Part shown: positions 1 through 7,724 of the stretch, piece by piece
How positions within the stretch are numbered: position 1 is the stretch's first letter
How the letters are laid out: the number at the start of each line of letters is the position of its first letter
NCBI GenBank assembly: GCA_947169885.1
Contig: CAMVRM010000030.1
Span: 1 to 38,014, forward strand
DNA: 38,014 nucleotides
Source of the DNA: an uncultured Ruminococcus sp.
Lineage (GTDB): Bacteria; Bacillota; Clostridia; Oscillospirales; Ruminococcaceae
Direction of reading: 5' to 3'
Position numbers and translations under genes: made by a program
The notes under the pieces: model-generated
Database searches by the model: none
Seen by the model: the letters and a program-made list of their open reading frames with translations, nothing else
What the model was told of the DNA's origin: nothing

Positions 1-55
1 ATATTTTAACAAAACCGCTCATTTATAGTACATAATATAGTGCGACTTACAAAAA

Positions 56-157
56 GGGTGTCTGGGTGTCTGAATGGCGTAATATCGTCGTTTTGGGTGT
101 CTGGTTTGCCGTCTTGTCAGACACCCTGCCTGTCTTTCATACACCATTTCAGACACC
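56..157. repeat. Array of GGGTGTCTG direct and inverted copies
   Basis: GGGTGTCTG occurs directly at 56-64, 64-72 and 95-103, and as its complement at 118-126 (CAGACACCC) and 150-157 (CAGACACC). The outer copies and flanking bases pair imperfectly, so the stretch can fold into one long hairpin with an inner hairpin. It lies just upstream of the deacetylase gene. No T-run follows, so it does not look like a terminator. Function unknown: a repetitive extragenic palindrome or a regulator site are both possible. No gene or clear promoter is seen in 1-195. Confidence 0.6.
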
Positions 158-195
158 TGAAACAACGTAATACCGAAACTTAGGGGGAATAAACA

Positions 196-1023
196 TTGAA
201 GAAATGGATAATTGCGGCGGCGGCGATCATGCTCGCAGGCTGCGGAAATTCTGACAGTTCACAGAACACTTCAACGGCTGAGGAAAGCGCCGCTGAAACA
301 ACAACTGCGGCTTCGGCGGTGCAGGAGGAAACTTCAAGCGCCGAACCGGAAACGCTTGTTCCGAAAGAACATACCTATGATGCCGATAAACCGCTTATCG
401 CTTTGACTTTTGATGACGGTCCGAATACCACTGTTACGCCGCTCGTGCTGGATAAGCTTGAGGAATACGGCGCTGTCGGGACGTTTTTCCTTATCGGACA
501 GAATATAAATGACGATAACGCCGAAGTGGTCAAAAGAGCTTATCTTATGGGGTGCGAGATAGGCGACCATTCCTATACACATACTTATCTTACACAGAAA
601 ACTCCCGAACAGATAAAGGAAGAAGTCGACAAGACCGAGGAACTTATCAAGGGGATAATAGGGACAGGCTCGAAGTTCTTCCGTCCGCCTTATATCGCTG
701 TGAATATGGATATGTATGAAAATATCGACCTGTGCTTTATCGCAGGTTATGGCTGCAACGACTGGGACAGCGCTGTGAGCGTTCAGGAAAGGATAGATAA
801 AACGTTGGAGCAGGCTTGTGACGGTGCAATAATCCTGCTTCACGATCAGCCTGAGAATTTCCCGACTGTTGAAGCACTCGACACTATTATTCCGACGCTC
901 GCTGAACAGGGGTATGAGTTCGTGACCGTTTCGGAAATGTTCGAGGCTAAGGGTATCGACCCCGATGATGAACTTTGGGGACGTTACAGAACTTTTAATG
1001 TTGTTGAGCCGAAAGGGGAGTAA
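196..1023 (+). CDS. Lipoprotein polysaccharide deacetylase (CE4/NodB-like)
   Basis: A 275-aa predicted membrane-anchored deacetylase of the NodB/CE4 family, which removes N- or O-acetyl groups from polymers such as peptidoglycan, chitin or xylan. Start is TTG, 8 bases after GGGGG. The N-terminus is a lipoprotein signal with lipobox LAGC (lipidated Cys16), then a Ser/Thr/Glu/Ala-rich linker (about 18-55). CE4 motifs are present: TFDDGP (71-76, catalytic Asp and metal ligand), HSYTH (125-129, metal His pair), RPPY (163-166) and LLHD (214-217). Substrate cannot be told from sequence; cell-wall or hemicellulose acetyl groups are both plausible. The next gene starts 6 bases later, probably in the same transcript. 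Confidence 0.9.
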   Translation: MKKWIIAAAAIMLAGCGNSDSSQNTSTAEESAAETTTAASAVQEETSSAEPETLVPKEHTYDADKPLIALTFDDGPNTTVTPLVLDKLEEYGAVGTFFLIGQNINDDNAEVVKRAYLMGCEIGDHSYTHTYLTQKTPEQIKEEVDKTEELIKGIIGTGSKFFRPPYIAVNMDMYENIDLCFIAGYGCNDWDSAVSVQERIDKTLEQACDGAIILLHDQPENFPTVEALDTIIPTLAEQGYEFVTVSEMFEAKGIDPDDELWGRYRTFNVVEPKGE

Positions 1024-1029
1024 ACAGAA

Positions 1030-1707
1030 ATGAGAGCATACGAGGGAAAGGTCATAAACTTTGATACGGCGGTCGAACCGCTGACTGACGGGTTTTATTG
1101 CTATGTGCTGAACGTTTACAGCGAAAAAAGAGCATTCGTAAACTTTGGCAATGGCAGACTTTATGACGTGGGCGCAGGGTCACGGCTGTTCCTGAACTTT
1201 AAAAACGAAAAACAGGTGTGGCAGGAAAAACAGATAAAATTACCATTCGTCAAGAAAAACGGCAGAGCGGAGTTTGATCTGCCTGCTTATCTCGATTCGA
1301 TAGGGATACCTTACAGGATAAATGACCACTATGATTTTTACAGCGGCGATAACACGGGCTATAATATGTTCTACTGCAAAAATGCTGTGGCGGAACACGG
1401 ATCGTTTCAAAGACCCGATCACAGTATTTTTTGGATGAACGTTATTTTTCTAAAAGTGTTCCTTAAAATAAACGGAAAAGGTGTCCGCAGGATAAGCATT
1501 CAGAGCAGCTACCCTACCGATAAACTGCTGGAATATGTCAAGGCACATCTTGAACAGCCTGCCGATATTACCTACACACAGCTTTGCGAACTGCTGAAAA
1601 GATTTATGATACGTCCCGAGTCGCATGATACGGAGATATTTTTCCGTGACCGCACGACTGTCAAGGGCAATATGATAGACTGGGAAAACAACTGCGAAAA
1701 GCAATAA
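1030..1707 (+). CDS. Uncharacterised 225-aa protein
   Basis: I do not recognise a family. It starts 6 bases after the deacetylase stop; its SD (GGGGAG) sits in the end of that gene, so the two are likely cotranscribed and translationally linked. There is no signal peptide or membrane segment. The protein is mixed alpha/beta, rich in aromatic and basic residues, with a PLTDGFYCYVLNVYSEKRAF-type beta-rich N-terminus and a helical C-terminal third (about 160-200). A strong terminator follows. Probably cytoplasmic; function unknown. Confidence 0.75.
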   Translation: MRAYEGKVINFDTAVEPLTDGFYCYVLNVYSEKRAFVNFGNGRLYDVGAGSRLFLNFKNEKQVWQEKQIKLPFVKKNGRAEFDLPAYLDSIGIPYRINDHYDFYSGDNTGYNMFYCKNAVAEHGSFQRPDHSIFWMNVIFLKVFLKINGKGVRRISIQSSYPTDKLLEYVKAHLEQPADITYTQLCELLKRFMIRPESHDTEIFFRDRTTVKGNMIDWENNCEKQ

Positions 1708-1708
1708 T

Positions 1709-1746
1709 AAAAGCTTGGCACGATCTATTTGTGTCAAGCTTTTTTC
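1709..1746 (+). terminator. Rho-independent terminator
   Basis: Arms AAGCTTGGCAC and GTGTCAAGCTT (one G-T pair) form a hairpin just after the stop of the 225-aa gene and run into TTTTTT. It ends the deacetylase transcript. Nothing recognisable lies between it and the GH5 promoter at 1964. Confidence 0.9.
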
Positions 1747-1963
1747 TTTACGATCTATATGTAATAATTTTCGCTATCGGGGAAGCTGATGACACTATAT
1801 CCGAAAGCCGTCACGAAAAAGCCGAACATACAATATAACAACGGTATACTGTTTAAAAAAATAAAAGGTCAAGCTTTTGTGAATTGTCAGGGAAATTGTT
1901 TATGTTAATTTTTGCAGGTGAAAAAATTTACATATGCAGGTGTGATTTGTTCACTAAAAGCGG

Positions 1964-1992
1964 TTGACATTTGTTTATAAAAACTGTATAAT
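1964..1992 (+). promoter_or_regulatory. Sigma-A promoter of the GH5 gene
   Basis: TTGACA (1964-1969) and TATAAT (1987-1992), both perfect consensus, with a 17-base spacer. The predicted start near 1999 gives an unusually long leader of about 145 bases. Confidence 0.88.
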
Positions 1993-2006
1993 TAAACATA
2001 CAAAAA

Positions 2007-2086
2007 CGTTTAATGGAAGTATGTCCGTGCAGCAGTCCGAAAAACTCAGCGGCACGGCAGAATTGGCAGTTTTTTGCAAATAAACG
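2007..2086 (+). ncRNA. Candidate structured leader RNA (pseudoknot) of the GH5 gene
   Basis: Three complementary segment pairs interlock in the leader. CGTTTA (2007-2012) pairs with TAAACG (2081-2086) and closes the domain. CCGTGC (2025-2030) pairs with GCACGG (2052-2057). AAAAACT (2040-2046), inside that loop, pairs with AGTTTTT (2068-2074) outside it, giving an H-type pseudoknot. I cannot match it to a riboswitch class I know. It could be a riboswitch-like element or simply an mRNA stabiliser; chance pairing is not excluded. Confidence 0.35.
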
Positions 2087-2143
2087 CACTTAGGGAAGTT
2101 GATGCGGAGAACTGTCTAATATCAATGAGAGGGGAAATAACCT

Positions 2144-4072
2144 ATGAAGAACAAGATCCATGGCAAAATTTTGTCTGCACTGTCCGCAGCAGCACTTTCT
2201 GTGACAGTTGTTGGCTCTATGCCGACCACCGACATCGAGGCTGATGCTCTTTCGGGACTTAATGCAAACGGCATCGTTTCTCAGATAAGGATCGGCTGGA
2301 ACCTCGGCAACACGCTCGAGTGCAGCGGTGTCGGAGCAGGCATCAATGCTTCGCCTAAGAAGTTTGCTACCGCCTGGGGTCAGCCTGAGCCTGCCGCAGA
2401 GCAGTTCCAGGCAGTCAAGGACGCAGGCTTCAACGCTGTTCGTATACCTGTGACCTGGTATGAGCATCTTGAATACAACAGCAACACAGGCAAGTATCAC
2501 ATCGAAGACAACTGGATGAACTACGTCAAGAAAACAGTTGACTATGCTATCGACCGTGATATGTTCGTTATCCTGAACGTTCACCACGAGGACTGGGTAA
2601 ACGTTGAGAAGTTCACCGATGCTACCTATCAGGTGGCTGAGAACAAGCTGACAAGCATATGGGGCGAACTTGCTGATGAATTCAAGACTTATGACCAGCA
2701 CCTCATTTTCGAGGGCATGAACGAGCCTCGTCAGACAGGCAACTCCGCTGTTTCTGAGTGGGGCAACGGTTCGGGCGACAACGGCTATACTTGGCAGTAT
2801 ATCAACAACCTGAATGCTGCATTCGTAAGAACTGTTCGTAATCAGGGTTCGAGCCAGAACAGAGAGCGTCTGCTGATGCTCCCGGGCTACTGCGCTACAA
2901 GTGATTATGAGGGTATCTCAAACATCGCTATTCCGAACAACGCAGGCAACGTGGCTCTCTCGGTTCACGCTTATTCGCCTTATTATTTCACCATGGCGAC
3001 TGATAGTAAATCAAACCATACTTTCCCGGGTCAGTCAGGCTGGGGCGAGAACTATGAGTCTTCGCTGACCGATATGTTCAACTATCTGGGCAATCTTCAG
3101 AACCAGAAAGGTGCGCCTATCATCATCGGTGAATTCTCCGCTTCTGATTTCAACAACACCAATGACCGTGCAAGATGGGCTAACTACTACCTCTCAAGAG
3201 CTAAGGAAAAAGGCATTCCCTGCTTCCTGTGGGACAACAACGTTACTGCTAACGGCACAGGCGAGGCTCACGGCTATCTCTACCGCAAGGGCTGCACATG
3301 GTATCCCAACTCTGAGCCTGTTATCAGAGCAATGATGAACGTTTACGGCGTTACTCCCAAAATGGGTCAGTATGAGGAGATCGTTGATCCTCCGTTCAGC
3401 TGGTCGAACGTATCTGTCGGTTCTGACTGGGTACAGCTTTTCAAGAGCGAAAGCGGCAAGACTGTTGAAGCTTGGAAGAACTTCACCGTAAGCAACTGGA
3501 AAAATTACGTAAACGAGAATTATGACCTTGTGCTTCTCTATGATTCCGAGCAGGCTCCCGAACTCGTACTCATGGGTGCAGACTGGAACCGCATTGCTTC
3601 AAGCGATGACAGCGATACTCCTTATGTAAAGAAATTTACTTATGAAGATATAGTATCTGCTCTCAATGGCAAGGCAGTAAGCGATCAGAACGAACTCTTC
3701 ATCAGCGCTACCATGAGCAGTCTGACAGCTTATGGTCTGTATGCAGTTCCTAAGACCAGCGGTCAGACCGATCCTCAGCCTCAGACCGATGTTTATCCTG
3801 AGATCACTAATGTTGAATACAGCCCTGCATATCATCAGGTAAGATTCACATGGGAGCCTGTAAGCGGCGCTACCAACTACGGCATCGCAGTTTACCTCGC
3901 AGGCAAGTGGAGAATCCAGACACAGTCCATTTCCGCTTCTACCACTTCTTACACCACTCCTAAGAACCTTACACCCGGCAAGACCTACAAGGTAGCTGTT
4001 GCTGCTAAGGTAAACGGCGAGTGGACAGCTGCAGCATCTATCAAGAACGCTGTTACTATCACCATTCAGTAA
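2144..4072 (+). CDS. Secreted GH5 endoglucanase with C-terminal Fn3-like module
   Basis: A 642-aa secreted glycoside hydrolase family 5 enzyme, predicted to cleave beta-1,4-glucan (cellulose, mixed-linkage glucan or xyloglucan). A signal peptide spans about 1-35. The catalytic domain (about 40-405) shows GWNLGNTLE (51-59), the NEP motif with acid/base Glu194, HAY (275-277), and the nucleophile Glu330 in GEFSA. The sequence style suggests subfamily 4, unconfirmed. Residues 415-537 form a second, unassigned module with aromatic residues. After a Pro/Gln linker, 551-642 is an Fn3-like module nearly identical to the one ending the neighbouring PL11 lyase; it may correspond to the R. albus-type CBM37 (from memory, unverified). 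No dockerin is present. SD is AGGGG at 2129-2133. Expressed from its own consensus promoter. Confidence 0.93.
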   Translation: MKNKIHGKILSALSAAALSVTVVGSMPTTDIEADALSGLNANGIVSQIRIGWNLGNTLECSGVGAGINASPKKFATAWGQPEPAAEQFQAVKDAGFNAVRIPVTWYEHLEYNSNTGKYHIEDNWMNYVKKTVDYAIDRDMFVILNVHHEDWVNVEKFTDATYQVAENKLTSIWGELADEFKTYDQHLIFEGMNEPRQTGNSAVSEWGNGSGDNGYTWQYINNLNAAFVRTVRNQGSSQNRERLLMLPGYCATSDYEGISNIAIPNNAGNVALSVHAYSPYYFTMATDSKSNHTFPGQSGWGENYESSLTDMFNYLGNLQNQKGAPIIIGEFSASDFNNTNDRARWANYYLSRAKEKGIPCFLWDNNVTANGTGEAHGYLYRKGCTWYPNSEPVIRAMMNVYGVTPKMGQYEEIVDPPFSWSNVSVGSDWVQLFKSESGKTVEAWKNFTVSNWKNYVNENYDLVLLYDSEQAPELVLMGADWNRIASSDDSDTPYVKKFTYEDIVSALNGKAVSDQNELFISATMSSLTAYGLYAVPKTSGQTDPQPQTDVYPEITNVEYSPAYHQVRFTWEPVSGATNYGIAVYLAGKWRIQTQSISASTTSYTTPKNLTPGKTYKVAVAAKVNGEWTAAASIKNAVTITIQ

Positions 4073-4108
4073 TTAACAACACTTACTGACGCATAATCAC
4101 AAACAAAT

Positions 4109-4150
4109 AAAGCACCAACTCACTTCAGTGGGTCGGTGCTTTTGTTTTTG
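4109..4150 (+). terminator. Terminator of the GH5 gene
   Basis: Hairpin of AAGCACC and GGTGCTT with inner arms ACTCAC/GTGGGT (one G-T pair) and a TTTTG TTTTT tail, 37 bases after the GH5 stop. Confidence 0.88.
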
Positions 4151-4194
4151 CGTACTGCGTATATCGTATGCAAGCCGTGGGACGTGGGACAACA

Positions 4195-4245
4195 AAAAGA
4201 GTGCCGCTCACCTGCTGTCGGTGAGTGACACTCTTTGTTTTTTTT
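4195..4245 (-). terminator. Bidirectional terminator between the convergent GH5 and PL11 genes
   Basis: Arms AAAGAGTG...CTCACC and GGTGAG...CACTCTTT form a long hairpin. T-runs lie on both sides (about 8 on the + strand, 5 on the - strand), so it can end the PL11 transcript and back up the GH5 terminator. Confidence 0.85.
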
Positions 4246-4300
4246 ACTGCGTGAAGTTCAGATCGTTTTGTACTATCCGCTTAGTTCAAAGCGGTGCGGA

Positions 4301-7300
4301 TCACTGGATCGTAATAGTAACTGCGTTCTTGATCGCTCCTGCAACAGTCCATTCGCCGTTGACCTTAGCAGCGATAGCTACCTGATAGGTCTTGCCGGGT
4401 GTCAGGTTCTTGGGAGTGGTGTAGGAAGTGGCAGAAGCAGCAATATTCTGTGTCTGTATCCTCCACTTGCCTGCGAGTAAAACTGCGATGCCGTAGTTGG
4501 TAGCGCCGCTTACAGGCTCCCATGTGAATCTTACCTGGTGGAATGCGGGGCTGTACTCAACATTAGTGATCTTAGGATAAACATCAGTCTGAGGCTGAGG
4601 AGCGCTCTGAGGTTCTCTTACGAAAACGGTGTAGTTGATAACGTTGCCTGTCATGCCGTTTGTTCCGAGAACGACTTTGTCGCCTGCCTTGAACAGCTTT
4701 TTGTATGCCACGAAGTTAACGCCGTTGCTGGAAGAAGCGGTGTAAGAAGTTCTTGTGTAGTCGCTGAGCCACGAGGGAACAAGTCCTGCATCTTCTTCAC
4801 GGGTGTCGACCATTACGTAAACTTCCATGTCCTTATCGGCTGTGAATTCAGCAAGGTCTGCATCGGTGTTCTTGGAGTTGCAGGCTGTCATGATGTACTC
4901 GGAGTTCTGGAGTTCTGAGGAAAGAGCGGTGTAGGTGAAATCTCTGTCGCCGTAGATAGGACCGCCAACGGTGTTGGAAGTCATGAGCTGCCATGCAGAA
5001 GCGTTTGCGCTGTCCTTGACGATGAAGTTCTTGACGAAGTTGCCGTTAACAGGCTCGGGGATAGATTCCTTGACGAAAACGGTGTAGTTGATAACATTGC
5101 CTGTCATGCCGTTTGTTCCGAGGGTGATCCTGTCGCCTGCCTTGAACAGCTTTTTGTATGCCACGAAGTTAACGCCGTTGCTGGAAGAAGCGGTGTAAGA
5201 AGTTCTTGTGTAGTCGCTGAGCCACGAGGGAACAAGTCCTGCATCTTCTTCACGGGTGTCGACCATTACGTAAACTTCCATGTCCTTATCGGCTGTGAAT
5301 TCAGCAAGGTCTGCATCGGTGTTCTTGGAGTTGCAGGCTGTCATGATGTACTCGCTGTTCTGGAGTTCTTCCGAAAGTGAAGTGTAGGTGAAATCTCTGT
5401 CGCCGTAGATAGGTCCGCCGACTGTGTTGGAACTCATGAGCTGCCATGAGAAGTAGTTTTCGGTGTCCTTAACAACGAAGTTCTTGATCAGGTTGCCGTT
5501 TACGGGTTCAACGGGGGTGTTGTTCAGCTTGATGTCAGGTCTTGCGGGAACGCCTGTTTCGCTGCCGAGGTAGTAGCTGACGTGAGGAGGCTGGTTGTAG
5601 GAGGACTGTTCGCAGCCTGCCTGCATACGATACTGCATATCGTGCATGAGAGTTGTCATGCGGTAGTCAGTCTCGGTGTTGGTGCAGAAGATGCGGAGTT
5701 TGTTGTTGTCAGTAGTGCGGAGAACGAGTTCTTCACGCCAGTCGCCGAAGATGTCGGCAGTCAGACAGGGAACAGCCTTTGTGCTGTTGTTTGAAGCGCA
5801 GCCATCAGCTGTAAATATGTTCTGATAAGTGTCGATAGCGGTCATCTTTGAGATCGTGATGTCATTAAGTATCTCACGTTCAAGGTCGCCGTCCCAGTAG
5901 ATGAGGAAGTTCATAGCAGGTGCTTTGCTGCCTATCTTCTGACCTGCTGTGTTGAATACGGAGTTTGCAGGTCTTGAACCCCAGAACTCAGCACCCACAT
6001 TGCCCGAGTATACGTTATCGGCACAGCATCTGCCTGTGTCCTTGTCGCCGTCGTAGTGCCAGAGGATATTGCCGTTTCTGCCGTCAACAAGGGAGATACC
6101 ATATTTGCCGTCTTCGTGGCAGATGAAGGCTTCGATACCCTCATGGTTGGGGTCGAGGTCGCCGACGTGCATTGCATCGCCGTGCTTCTGACCTGTTGAC
6201 CAGAGCAGCTTGCCGTTATCATCGAAGCAGGAAGCACCCATGCAGACTTCCTGTTTGCCGTCATTGTCGAAATCGGCTACCATAAGATTGTGGTTGCCGC
6301 AGCCGTAAGCAGGGTCGCTGCTGTTGAAGCCTGTGTCATATATCCAGCGCTTTACCAGCTTGCCGTCACGGACATCGACTGCCGAAAGTGTGAGCCTTGT
6401 GTAGTAGCCTCTGCCATAAACGACAGAAGGGTGAACGCCGTCAAGATAAGCGATACCACTGTTATAGCGTTCGCAGCGGTTGCCGTAGTTATCGCCCCAT
6501 GTGGACTTTGCGGTGCTGCCTGTTGCAGTTCCTCTCGGAACGGGGAAATCTATCGTGTCAAGTGCCTTGCCCGTTGCACCCTCGAACAGAGTCATATACT
6601 CAGGACCTGTGAGGACAGTTCCGCTGCTATCAACGTAATTTGCGCTTGCGTTGCCTATGACCTTGCCTGTGCCATCAATTGTGCCGTCGCAGGTCTTAGT
6701 GACAAGTTCAGCCTTGCCATCGCAGTCGAAATCGGCTACGCTCATCTGAGTGTAATGCTGACCTGCACGGATATTCTTGCCCATGTCGATACGCCACAGC
6801 TGTTTGCCTTCTAAGGTGTAGCAGTCGATATAGACCTTGCTGGTGTAGCCTGTCTGAGAGTTATCCTTTGAATCGTTCGGATCCCATTTAAGGAATATCT
6901 CATACTGTCCGTCGCCGTCAACGTCGCCCACGCAGCAGTCATTCGGTGAGTAGATGTCGCCCGGTTTGTTGAGCGGTATCTCGAAGTAGTTGCTGCCCGA
7001 GTTGAAGTCACAGCTGTCGGAAGATTTGACAGTACCGTTCACAACGGTGTCAACACGGTACTTTGAGTTCGAGTTGCCGTTTGCGTCCCAATAGTTTGTC
7101 GCCTTGCCTGCTCCGCTGGTGTAGATGAGTGTGTTGTCACGGTAAAGGCGGAACTCTGTGTTGTCAGAGTCATTAGCGTTGAAACGCCAGCTGACGAACA
7201 TTCCGTCACCCGACTTGATAGCGTAAATGCCACGGTCGAGGTACTCCATGATCGCCTTGCCGTTGCCGCCCTGACCGTAGGCGGCGCTTGCAGTCAGCAT

Positions 7301-7378
7301 GGAAGTGCCTGCACACACGCTCGCAGCCATTGTCAATGATGCAGCTGCCGCAGCGACTCGTTTGATTGCCTTCTTCAT
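4301..7378 (-). CDS. Secreted rhamnogalacturonan lyase (PL11-type), multimodular
   Basis: A 1025-aa extracellular enzyme predicted to cut the rhamnogalacturonan I backbone of pectin by beta-elimination (family of YesW/YesX). I start it at the MKK methionine: the upstream in-frame ATG lies inside the SD (GGAGGT), which is 8 bases from this start. A signal peptide spans about 1-33. The catalytic domain (about 35-610) begins with the typical YLDRG region and carries calcium-loop motifs DVDGDG (152-157), DFDCDG and DFDNDG, as in the PL11 beta-propeller. Two almost identical 151-aa modules follow (about 618-768 and 769-919), then an Fn3-like module (about 930-1025) shared with the GH5 enzyme. The repeated modules are probably accessory or binding domains; I cannot assign a family. 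It has its own promoter. Confidence 0.92.
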   Translation of the reverse strand: MKKAIKRVAAAAASLTMAASVCAGTSMLTASAAYGQGGNGKAIMEYLDRGIYAIKSGDGMFVSWRFNANDSDNTEFRLYRDNTLIYTSGAGKATNYWDANGNSNSKYRVDTVVNGTVKSSDSCDFNSGSNYFEIPLNKPGDIYSPNDCCVGDVDGDGQYEIFLKWDPNDSKDNSQTGYTSKVYIDCYTLEGKQLWRIDMGKNIRAGQHYTQMSVADFDCDGKAELVTKTCDGTIDGTGKVIGNASANYVDSSGTVLTGPEYMTLFEGATGKALDTIDFPVPRGTATGSTAKSTWGDNYGNRCERYNSGIAYLDGVHPSVVYGRGYYTRLTLSAVDVRDGKLVKRWIYDTGFNSSDPAYGCGNHNLMVADFDNDGKQEVCMGASCFDDNGKLLWSTGQKHGDAMHVGDLDPNHEGIEAFICHEDGKYGISLVDGRNGNILWHYDGDKDTGRCCADNVYSGNVGAEFWGSRPANSVFNTAGQKIGSKAPAMNFLIYWDGDLEREILNDITISKMTAIDTYQNIFTADGCASNNSTKAVPCLTADIFGDWREELVLRTTDNNKLRIFCTNTETDYRMTTLMHDMQYRMQAGCEQSSYNQPPHVSYYLGSETGVPARPDIKLNNTPVEPVNGNLIKNFVVKDTENYFSWQLMSSNTVGGPIYGDRDFTYTSLSEELQNSEYIMTACNSKNTDADLAEFTADKDMEVYVMVDTREEDAGLVPSWLSDYTRTSYTASSSNGVNFVAYKKLFKAGDRITLGTNGMTGNVINYTVFVKESIPEPVNGNFVKNFIVKDSANASAWQLMTSNTVGGPIYGDRDFTYTALSSELQNSEYIMTACNSKNTDADLAEFTADKDMEVYVMVDTREEDAGLVPSWLSDYTRTSYTASSSNGVNFVAYKKLFKAGDKVVLGTNGMTGNVINYTVFVREPQSAPQPQTDVYPKITNVEYSPAFHQVRFTWEPVSGATNYGIAVLLAGKWRIQTQNIAASATSYTTPKNLTPGKTYQVAIAAKVNGEWTVAGAIKNAVTITIQ
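4620..5525 (-). repeat. 453-bp in-frame tandem duplication inside the PL11 gene
   Basis: Copies at 4620-5072 and 5073-5525 have a period of exactly 453 bp (151 codons). More than 200 bp in the middle (about 4676-4894 and its partner) appear identical; differences cluster toward the ends. This suggests a recent duplication or ongoing gene conversion of a binding module. Confidence 0.93.
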
Positions 7379-7434
7379 TTTTTTGACCTCCATAAAACAA
7401 ATTCTAATTGACTGACATTCATCGTCAATTATTA

Positions 7435-7463
7435 ATTATAATAACATATTTCAACAAAATCAA
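7435..7463 (-). promoter_or_regulatory. Promoter of the PL11 lyase gene
   Basis: On the - strand, TTGATT (7458-7463) and a perfect TATAAT (7435-7440) with a 17-base spacer. The leader is about 50 bases. Confidence 0.8.
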
Positions 7464-7490
7464 CATCAACATATTGTATTGATTTTGTTG
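7452..7490. promoter_or_regulatory. 12-bp perfect inverted repeat over the PL11 promoter
   Basis: CAACAAAATCAA (7452-7463) and TTGATTTTGTTG (7479-7490) are perfectly complementary with a 15-bp gap. One arm covers the -35 box and part of the spacer. It has operator geometry for a dimeric regulator; no regulator gene is adjacent. Confidence 0.5.
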
Positions 7491-7622
7491 ATTTTTTGTG
7501 CAATTTCTGAAAATTCTGAGTAAAATTCGCTAAAATCATATTATGTTGTTATATTTTTTTATTGTGAGGTATAAAAAATGCGATGAAAAGAACTTGTTTT
7601 GCTATGAGATAACTTCCCTGCT

Positions 7623-7670
7623 GAAAAAAATAACTGCCCGACAGGTAACTATCCCGTCAGGCAGTTTTTC
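7623..7670 (-). terminator. Terminator of the sigma/anti-sigma operon
   Basis: Arms AACTGCC and GGCAGTT with an inner GAC/GTC pairing. T-rich tails on both strands (seven T in a row on the - strand) allow bidirectional use. Between it and the PL11 promoter region (7491-7622) I see only AT-rich sequence. Confidence 0.85.
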
Positions 7671-7724
7671 TACCGCAAAGAGGCGGTGTATTTTGTCACG
7701 GTCAAAATGCCGTCAGATTTTTTA

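Noticed and set aside
7379-7393. Upstream ATG start for the PL11 lyase (MEVKK)
   Set aside because: That ATG overlaps the GGAGGT that serves the MKK start 15 bases later.
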